NCBI GenBank assembly: GCA_963808455.1
Contig: CAWEHT010000083.1
Span: 1-12,085 of the forward strand
Reading direction: 5' to 3'
Origin: CAWEHT01 sp963808455
GTDB lineage: Bacteria > Chloroflexota > Anaerolineae > CG2-30-64-16
Length of the DNA stretch: 12,085 nt
The notes below the pieces were generated by a model. The model had not been told where the DNA came from. It searched no databases and saw nothing but the letters and a program-made list of their open reading frames with translations. The position numbers and the translations under genes were made by a program. Shown piece after piece: positions 7,046 through 12,085 of the stretch. Every line of letters begins with the position of its first letter. The stretch's first letter is position 1.

Positions 7046-7581
7046 ATAACGCTCTATGCGCAGCGATCGGCACGGTCAGGTTCGGCTCGGGCCCCTCCAA
7101 TGTGGCGAGCACCGGCTGCACCGTCGCGGGCAGCCAGTCCGCTTTATCGAGAGCATCCAGAACATGATGCGCTCCTTCCAGCAGCCATTCGGAAGTGGGA
7201 TCCTGCTCCAATGCCTGCAGCAAGGGCCCCAAGGCATCCTGGCGCAGGGCGATGAGACCTTCAGCGGCCATCCAGCGGACGTCAAAGCTGTCGTCCTCCA
7301 GAGCTCGCGTGAGAGCAGGGGCAGCTTGAGGATCGCCTATCTCGCGCAGGACCCTTGCTGCTTCCCAACGAAGATTCGCACCTGGGGACGCGAGCGTGGC
7401 CAACAGCGCCGGCACGGCAGCGTGTCGAAGATGCACCAAGGACGAGCGCGCGGAGGCGCGCGATTCGGATGTCATCACAGCTCAGGGTCTCGATCAGCGC
7501 TTCGATTGCGGCAACGTCGGCTGGCGTTCCGTGATCCGTTAACTTAGAGCCGTCAAGCGGCACCAGAATTGTGCGATACAT
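7044..7581 (-). CDS. HEAT-repeat protein with Usp-like N-terminus (one frameshift)
   Basis: The ATG at 7581 follows GAGGGGG with five bases between. The first twelve residues, MYRTILVPLDGS, are the classic opening of a universal stress protein, but then the protein turns into helical HEAT repeats: AAVPALLATLASPG, LRWEAARVLREIGDPQAAPAL, FDVRWMAAEGLIALRQDALG, and EGAHHVLDALD. HEAT repeats are protein-binding solenoids. The frame changes at about 7445-7465: dropping one base from the GC-rich CGCCTCCGC joins LSCDDIRIAR to SARSSLVHLRHAAV, for about 178 residues. The Usp-like start may be a recombination join to a HEAT gene whose own start was lost, or a chance resemblance. The stop is TAG at 7046-7044. 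Role unknown; neighbours suggest stress. Confidence 0.75.
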
Positions 7582-7633
7582 GCTTGCCCCCTCAAGACCA
7601 AATCTCGACAACCTCGTGACGAGTGTGCTTTAG

Positions 7634-7657
7634 ACGGCCGGGTTATCGCTCGGCCGT
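7634..7657. repeat. Inverted repeat ACGGCCG/CGGCCGT upstream of HEAT gene
   Basis: A perfect 7-bp inverted repeat (7634-7640 and 7651-7657) with a ten-base spacer lies 53 bases before the HEAT start on the minus strand. It could be an operator or the terminator of the preceding gene, but there is no U-run. Confidence 0.4.
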
Positions 7658-7726
7658 ACCAGAAGGGGTGGTCGCGAGTCTCGCCGCACTGTTTGCCACG
7701 CTCCCCGAAACCCTGCATCGATCCTC

Positions 7727-8060
7727 TCAGTAATCGGGGTGATGCGTCTGCCGGGGCGGCCCGCAATTGCTCCACTTCCCCAGGAACGGTGCCCGCTGTC
7801 AGCCAGGCGACGTCCCCGTCCGCACTGTGCTGCACCAACATGGTGTTACCCGGCTTGCTTGCCCATACGCATACCGGGCGCCGAGTAGCGGTTGCGCGCG
7901 GAGCGGCGAGCACGACGCGTTGAAAGTTGTTTTCGGACTGCGTATCGGCGTCAACCGGCACGAGGATGCCGACCAGCACGCTAAGCACCATCGAGAGCAG
8001 TGCCAGGCCGATGGTACGCGGCCATGCCTTATCTATAACGCTATGACTCCCGTCGCTCAT
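7727..8060 (-). CDS. Unrecognised single-pass membrane or secreted protein
   Basis: The ATG at 8060 follows a strong AGGAGGT about ten bases upstream, giving MSDGSHSVIDKAWPRTIG. A hydrophobic stretch (residues about 17-34, LALLSMVLSVLVGILVPV) after a short positively charged lead looks like an uncleaved anchor or signal. The rest is a soluble domain with RPVCVWASKPGNTMLVQ and DGDVAWLTAGTVPGEVEQL. As sequenced the frame runs on to 7539 and overlaps the start of the HEAT gene, with a tail that looks non-coding. Removing one C from the CCCC at 7736-7739 would end the protein at a TGA (7729-7727) after ASPDY, at about 110 residues; I give that end as the likelier one. I do not recognise the family. 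Confidence 0.6.
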
Positions 8061-8184
8061 GATGGCACCTACCTCCTGCCAATCGGTTCTCAATGTCCAG
8101 CCTCTTTCTTCGATCCCCACGGCCCAGCATAACCCCACTGCTTTCTGGTGCCATCGTCGAAATGGATGCATTCCCGCTCAACGA

Positions 8185-8211
8185 AAAGACGGCCCTTGCG
8201 GGCCGCCCTTT
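8185..8211 (-). terminator. Intrinsic terminator after the BON-PRC gene
   Basis: CGGCCC (8190-8195) and CGGGCC-type partner (8200-8205) form a 6-bp stem over the loop TTGC, extended by AAAG/CTTT after a small internal loop. On the minus strand the stem is followed by TCTTTTCG. It lies about 100 bases after the stop of the BON-PRC gene and 32 bases after the stop of the small ORF at 8243, in the right orientation for both. Confidence 0.65.
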
Positions 8212-8242
8212 CATCGTCATGTCCGGCGCCTACGCCGCTTGC

Positions 8243-8326
8243 TTACGACAAATGTCGCACCAGCTCACGGTCGCTACCCCGCTGCATGGGCCGATGCAAG
8301 TCACCAACGGTCACTATCTCGTCCAC
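8243..8326 (-). CDS. Possible 27-residue small ORF overlapping the BON-PRC end
   Basis: A GTG at 8326-8324 is preceded by AGGAG with five bases between and opens a 27-codon frame ending in TAA at 8245-8243. It overlaps the last four codons of the BON-PRC gene, a layout typical of translational coupling. The peptide begins MDEIVTVGDLHRPMQRG (GTG read as Met) and is rich in charged residues, with no membrane segment. A terminator follows it directly. I do not recognise it; it may be chance, or the remnant of a longer gene. Confidence 0.3.
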   Translation of the reverse strand: MDEIVTVGDLHRPMQRGSDRELVRHLS

Positions 8327-9141
8327 AGGCACTCCTGATTACGATAGGGATACGGCGGAAGCCAACCTGAATCGGGCTCGCAGAATGTCTGACCGGAGAA
8401 ATCGCTGCATTTGGCGGCAATGATGCCGGTCACCTTCAGTTGCACCTCGGTCTTGTTAACATAGTCCACTTCGGCAATCGGGATCACCACCCTACGCTCC
8501 AGCGTGGGCATCTCCCAAGAGTGCATAGATGGGTCCGCATGGTGTTGGTCTGGGAACTGGCCGTGTACGACCACGGCCGCGACGCGACGGTTGCGCGGGT
8601 TGACGATGACCCTCTCCACGCGCCCCAGTGACATATCGACTGCGAAGGTTTCCTGGCCCAGGCGCGGCTGCAACACCCGCTGCTCTTCGTCATCCGGGTG
8701 GATGCCGGGCACCTCGATGTAGTTGCTGACGCCCCGCACCCATGGCACGGTGGCAGCGCACTCCTCTGCGGCAGAGCGAGCCAGCTTGGTATCAACCTTG
8801 CCGCTCAGCACGATGATCCCGCTACGCGCCGCCACGAAGATCCGCTCCTTGCACGTGCGTTCGTCGCGCCCTAGCGACTGCGCGACCAGATTCACCAGAT
8901 CCTCATCGACGATCAGCTCATCCTGAACGGCGCACACGCCCCGCACCGAAAAGACGGCTTGCTCGGCGCGTGTCCTGTTGCCCGATGTGGCCACGTGCCC
9001 GCGCAGGACCACGCTCCCATCGCGAACCGCAATGCGGATATCACCGTAGTCCATGGCACGCAGGATCTCATCCTGCCAAACGGCACTGCGCGCTTCGTCA
9101 GCGATCTCCGCGTCCGGACAATGTTCTGATGTGACTTGCAT
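8314..9141 (-). CDS. Two BON domains plus PRC-barrel-like domain protein
   Basis: The ATG at 9141 follows GGAGGG by five bases and gives a 275-residue protein with no frame break, unlike most neighbours. A longer frame from 9312 is rejected because it would pass through a terminator at 9272-9300. Domains: BON 1 at about residues 15-80 (EILRAMDYGDIRIAVRDGSVVLRGHV), BON 2 at about 80-150 (VAARSGIIVLSGKVDTKLARSAAEECA, VRGVSNYIEV), then a PRC-barrel-like region at about 165-255 (VDMSLGRVERVIVNPRNRRV, RRVVIPIAEVDYVNKTEVQL). BON domains bind lipids or hydrophobic ligands; PRC-barrels are adaptor folds. No signal peptide is seen. It stands directly after the two-component pair but behind that pair's terminator, so it should have its own promoter in 9142-9270, possibly controlled by the regulator (inference). 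Confidence 0.85.
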   Translation of the reverse strand: MQVTSEHCPDAEIADEARSAVWQDEILRAMDYGDIRIAVRDGSVVLRGHVATSGNRTRAEQAVFSVRGVCAVQDELIVDEDLVNLVAQSLGRDERTCKERIFVAARSGIIVLSGKVDTKLARSAAEECAATVPWVRGVSNYIEVPGIHPDDEEQRVLQPRLGQETFAVDMSLGRVERVIVNPRNRRVAAVVVHGQFPDQHHADPSMHSWEMPTLERRVVIPIAEVDYVNKTEVQLKVTGIIAAKCSDFSGQTFCEPDSGWLPPYPYRNQECLWTR

Positions 9142-9146
9142 CTCGT

Positions 9147-9152
9147 CCCTCC
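9147..9152 (-). promoter_or_regulatory. Ribosome binding site GGAGGG for the BON-PRC gene
   Basis: The minus strand reads GGAGGG, then ACGAG, then the ATG at 9141. Together with the terminator upstream, it fixes this start over the upstream in-frame codons. Confidence 0.65.
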
Positions 9153-9271
9153 CACCGCTAGAAGCCATCGAGGTGGCACGGCTGGAGCCCGCATTCACGC
9201 CTCGTGCATCGGGAAACATAGCGGAAAAGACGCGGCCGGTCATCGGCGCGCGTGATGGATCCTGGATCAGC

Positions 9272-9300
9272 AAAAAGGCTGCCTTCCCGGCGGCCCTTTG
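9272..9300 (-). terminator. Intrinsic terminator after the response regulator
   Basis: On the minus strand AAAGGGCCGCC pairs with GGCAGCCTTT over the loop GGGAA (one bulge and one C-A mismatch), and the run TTTTTG ends it. It lies 62 bases after the regulator stop at 9362 and separates the two-component genes from the BON-PRC gene. Confidence 0.6.
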
Positions 9301-9361
9301 CGATGTTGGCATTAATATTTTGTCGTAGGGACCTATTTGCTTGGTCTACAAGCGTAGTTGC

Positions 9362-10037
9362 CTACTCTGCTCTCGCGTTAGCCCTGTCTTCTGGCACGAG
9401 GCCCTCCCGCACGGCATAAAGCGCCGCCTGCGTGCGGCTGGCCAGATGCAGCTTACCCAAGATACTGCTCATGTGGGTGCGCACCGTCGGTTCGCTGATC
9501 ACCAACTTCTCGGCAATCTCATGGTTGTTGAAGCCTTTGGCCACGAGGCGCAGGACGTCCATCTCTCGCACGCTCAGCAGTTCAGGCGCGGGCCGGGGCT
9601 CCGGTGGCTGGGAGATCTCCTTCAGCATCCTGCGAGCGATCGGGGGTGCAGCGACGGCTCACCCAGATAGACCTGATGAATGGCGTGCACAAGGTCTCTC
9701 GGAGACGAATCCTTGAGGAGGTAACCCAGGGCGCCCGCTTTGATGGCCGGAAAAACATGGTCGTCGGCCACAAAACTGGTCAGTATGAGGACGCGCGCGC
9801 CTGGTTGGCGGCTGGTGATCTGGCGCGTGGCTTCGATGCCGTCCATGCCCGGCATCAGCAAGTCCATCAGGATGACGTCCGGGTGCAACGCCTCTGCCTG
9901 CGCCACTGCATCCTGGCCATTCCCGACCTCTGCCACCACTTCGAACTCGCCAGCTTCGGTTAGAACCGCGCGCGAATACCCTCTCGCACGATCGCGTGAT
10001 CGTCCGCAACGAGCACCCGAATGGAAGTATGTGTCAT
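9362..10037 (-). CDS. NarL/FixJ-type response regulator (two frame breaks)
   Basis: Start ATG at 10037 with AGGAG eight bases upstream, 47 bases after the kinase stop. The receiver domain shows VLVADDHAIVREGIR at the N-terminus, the phospho-acceptor Asp in VILMDLLMPGMDG, and the Lys in YLLKDSS. The C-terminal LuxR helix-turn-helix shows LSVREMDVLRLVAKGFNNHE, then EKLVISEPTVRTHMSSIL. Two small indels break the frame: at about 9965-9975 a CGCGCG run gives either two extra bases or one missing one between REGIR and VLTEAGEF, and at 9642-9646 a run of five G (five C on the coding strand) lacks one base between PSLHP and IARRMLKE. Corrected, it is 224-225 residues, normal for this family. It should bind DNA as a dimer when phosphorylated by the adjacent kinase; targets are unknown but the neighbouring stress genes are candidates. 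Confidence 0.92.
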
Positions 10038-10083
10038 GTGTGTGACTCCTGGCCTCCAGGCTGAACTCGACAAATTCGGCAAT

Positions 10084-12085
10084 TCATCCGGCGCCAACTT
10101 TGGCGTCGGCGAGTGCGACCTCGACGCCTACCCGCGTGCCTCGCCCGGGCTGGCTTTCCACTGTCCATTTGCCCCTCGCCCTGGCCACCCGCTCCTCGAT
10201 GCTGCGCAGACCTACCCCGCCGAGCGCCCCTGCGGCGGAGGTGTCGAACCCGATCCCGTCATCGCGCACTTCGAGGCTCGCGCTTTCCGCTTTGAATTCC
10301 AGGTGTATTGTTGCCTGATGTGCCTTGGCATGTTTGAGCACATTGTTCAGAGCCTCCTGCGCAATCCAGTACAGCTCCTCCTCGACTTCGATAGGGAGAC
10401 GCCGTTCATCTCCATTGATCCGAAACTCGGTCTGCAAGCCCGCACGTGATTCCACCGCTGTCAACCAAGCCTGCAGTGCGGAGACGAGGCCGTCTTGCTC
10501 GAGCACCGGCGGGTGCAACTGGAAGATCAGCAGCCGCATATCAGCCATGGCCTCCTGGGCCGTCTCTCGCAGCTTGCGCAGATAGCCGGCTGCCGTCTCC
10601 TGTTTCCCGGCCGATGACGCCGTGGATGCCGCGTCGGCGAAGAGCGTGACACCGTAGAGCGCCTGCGTCACCGAATCGTGCAGCTCGCGCGCCAACCGCT
10701 GGCGTTCATCCACCACGGCCAATTGCGCTGCCCGGCGATGAAGCCGGGCGTGCTCAATGGCCATGGCGCCCTGGCTGGCAAAAACACCCATCACGCGGAC
10801 GTCCTCTCCGGTGAAGCCACCGGGCTTGTTCACGACATCGAGCACGCCGATCACCCCACCGTTGATGCCAAGGGGCACGGCCAGCAGCGCCGTGACATCC
10901 TCATGGGTCTGGTAGGCTTGCACCTGCGTGGCCGGGTCATTGACGAGCACGGGCTCGCCCCTTTGAACGGCCAGCCCGGCAAGTGATTTGTCCACCGGCA
11001 AGCGGTCGACGAGCGGCCGCGGAGCCCCAGCGCTATGGGTCAGGCGCAACCACCCATCTTCTTCGAGAAGCAGAACAGCGCTCCCCGTGGCGCCGATCAG
11101 TTGCTGGGCTTCGGTGCAGACAACGTCCAGCACTTCCTCCAGTTCGGTCTCGCGAAGCAGACCGACCATGACCCTGGCGAAGCTCTCGCTCTCGGCCAGC
11201 CGGCGGCGGGTAGCTTCATAAAGCTTGGCGTTCTCGATGGCCAGCGCCGCAGCGTTGGCCATGCCCATCGCCAGCTCAACCTCTTCGGTCGTGAAGGTAT
11301 GGTGTACCTGCATCGTGGCGCCCAAGGCCAACCCAAGCAACCTGCCGCTCCGTTGGATGGGAATAGCTATGGCCGATCTGATGTTCAGTGCCCGCACTAA
11401 CTGCTGATTGGCTCGTGGGTCCGACTGCACGTCTGACGAAACAAGCGGCTTCTGGCCCTCCAAGGCCGTCCAGGCGAGTGAAGGTTCACCCGAATGCGGG
11501 AGCAGTTGCCACAGCATAGCCCGGTGCTCCTGGCTCACGTCACCGACGCTGGCTTCAGGTGTCAGCAGGTTCTTGTTCGCGTCGAGCAAGTAGATGACGC
11601 AATGCGACAAACCCATGGCCATGGCAAGCTCGGTGGCAATCTGCTCGAGCACCTGGGCGAGTTCCAGCGATCCGCTGGCTGCCTCGAGGGTGTGCAATGC
11701 CTGGTTCGTCCGCGATTGCACGCCGAGCAGGTCGGCGTTCAGTCGATGCAGGGCCTCCTCTGCCCGCTCGCGCTCCGCGATGCGCGCCCGCAGGCTGGCG
11801 GCCGTTTCCGAGAGCGAGAGTCTGTCGTTGGGACAACGAGGCCATCGCTTCCCGCAGGGAGGCTTCTCGCAGCGACAATTCCAGATTCGCCGCCCTTAGT
11901 TGGTCCGTGCGTTCGGCCACCCGACGCTCCAGCTCCTGCCTCAATCGAGAAGCCTCTTCTTCGCTTTTTTCCAGTGCGGCAGTCGCCGCGAGAAGGCGCC
12001 TGCGCTCCAGGCCAGCGGACGCCAGGTCATGTGCAAGCTGGGCCAGGAAGGTGATGCAGGCCCGAAACTGCTCTCTGGGAATGAT
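10084..12085 (-). CDS. GAF-GAF sensor histidine kinase, 5' end beyond window
   Basis: Open at the right edge, so the N-terminus is missing; about 667 codons are visible. An Ala/Glu/Arg/Leu-rich coiled coil (12085 to about 11720) leads to two GAF domains (about 11690-11240 and 11170-10740), a HisKA_3 dimerisation domain with the phospho-acceptor His in RLARELHDSVTQALYG (His at 10680-10678), and a HATPase_c domain with the N-box NNVLKHAKA, the G1 box VRDDGIGFD and the G2-like GGVGLRSIEERV. This is the architecture of cytoplasmic NarX/DosS-type kinases that phosphorylate NarL-class regulators. No membrane segment is visible. The frame changes at about 11822-11835: dropping one base joins EAMASLSQ to DRLSLSETAASL. 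A GTG at 11721 opens the second frame, but the coiled coil clearly continues through it, so it is not the start. GAF ligand unknown. Confidence 0.92.

Noticed and set aside
7044..8043. CTATAACGCT present at 7044-7053 and 8034-8043 as a possible direct repeat
   Set aside because: Only about ten bases; one copy is inside coding sequence; too short to mean more than chance.
8314..9312. Longer 332-residue start for the BON-PRC protein
   Set aside because: The added 57 residues would be read through a terminator at 9272-9300 and show no similarity, while the ATG at 9141 has a good ribosome binding site.
9326..9337. TAGGGACCTA as a DosR-like operator upstream of the BON-PRC gene
   Set aside because: Only 4-base arms, no second copy found upstream of the other genes, and it lies before the terminator rather than next to the BON-PRC start.
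10021..10449. 142-codon plus-strand open frame
   Set aside because: Antisense to the kinase ATPase domain, which has clear N, G1 and G2 boxes.
1..12085. CRISPR array, tRNA, rRNA or integrase attachment site
   Set aside because: No spaced direct repeats, no cloverleaf or rRNA-like segment, and no integrase were seen on reading both strands.

Overview
The window is a GC-rich bacterial chromosome segment in which every recognisable host gene runs on the minus strand, from the right edge towards the left. Only an insertion-sequence transposase runs on the plus strand. The gene types (a GAF-type NarL-class two-component pair, BON-domain proteins, a small heat-shock protein, a UbiB/ABC1 kinase-like protein, a HEAT-repeat protein and a site-2 protease with CBS domains) suggest a beta- or gammaproteobacterial stress island. 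That taxonomic reading is inference only; no rRNA or species marker is present.

Layout from right to left (minus strand). 12085-10084: a 5'-truncated sensor histidine kinase (coiled coil, two GAF domains, HisKA_3, HATPase). 10037-9362: its LuxR/NarL response regulator, followed by an intrinsic terminator. 9141-8314: an intact protein with two BON domains and a PRC-barrel-like tail, overlapped at its end by a possible 27-residue ORF and followed by a terminator. 8060-7727 or 7539: an unrecognised protein with one membrane segment. 7581-7044: a HEAT-repeat protein whose first dozen residues look like a universal stress protein. 6708-6355: a shortened BON protein. 6213-5745: Hsp20. 5738-2100: ubiB/ABC1, split by a 1941-bp insertion sequence (3431-5371). 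1790-640: M50 site-2 protease with CBS domains. 544-1: the start of an acidic coiled-coil protein that leaves the window. Apart from the insertion sequence, the genes read as a sensor-regulator pair beside envelope, protein-quality and membrane stress functions; that this pair controls the others is plausible but not shown.

Two things stand out. First, the insertion sequence has a 57-bp imperfect terminal inverted repeat (44 of 57 matching), a 4-bp CTAA target duplication, and a 12-bp palindrome exactly 45 bp from each tip. Conceptual removal of the element plus one CTAA restores the ubiB frame exactly. The transposase carries an unusually long coiled-coil stretch between its first two predicted acidic residues, and I cannot place it in a named family with confidence. 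Second, almost every long gene contains one or two small indels that break a reading frame conserved on both sides (S2P, ubiB, transposase, Hsp20, HEAT, response regulator, kinase). This points to unpolished consensus sequence or to ongoing gene decay. The IS insertion, an in-frame stop in ubiB and the apparent internal deletion in the small BON gene favour at least some real decay. I found no clear evidence of a new defence or catalytic system.
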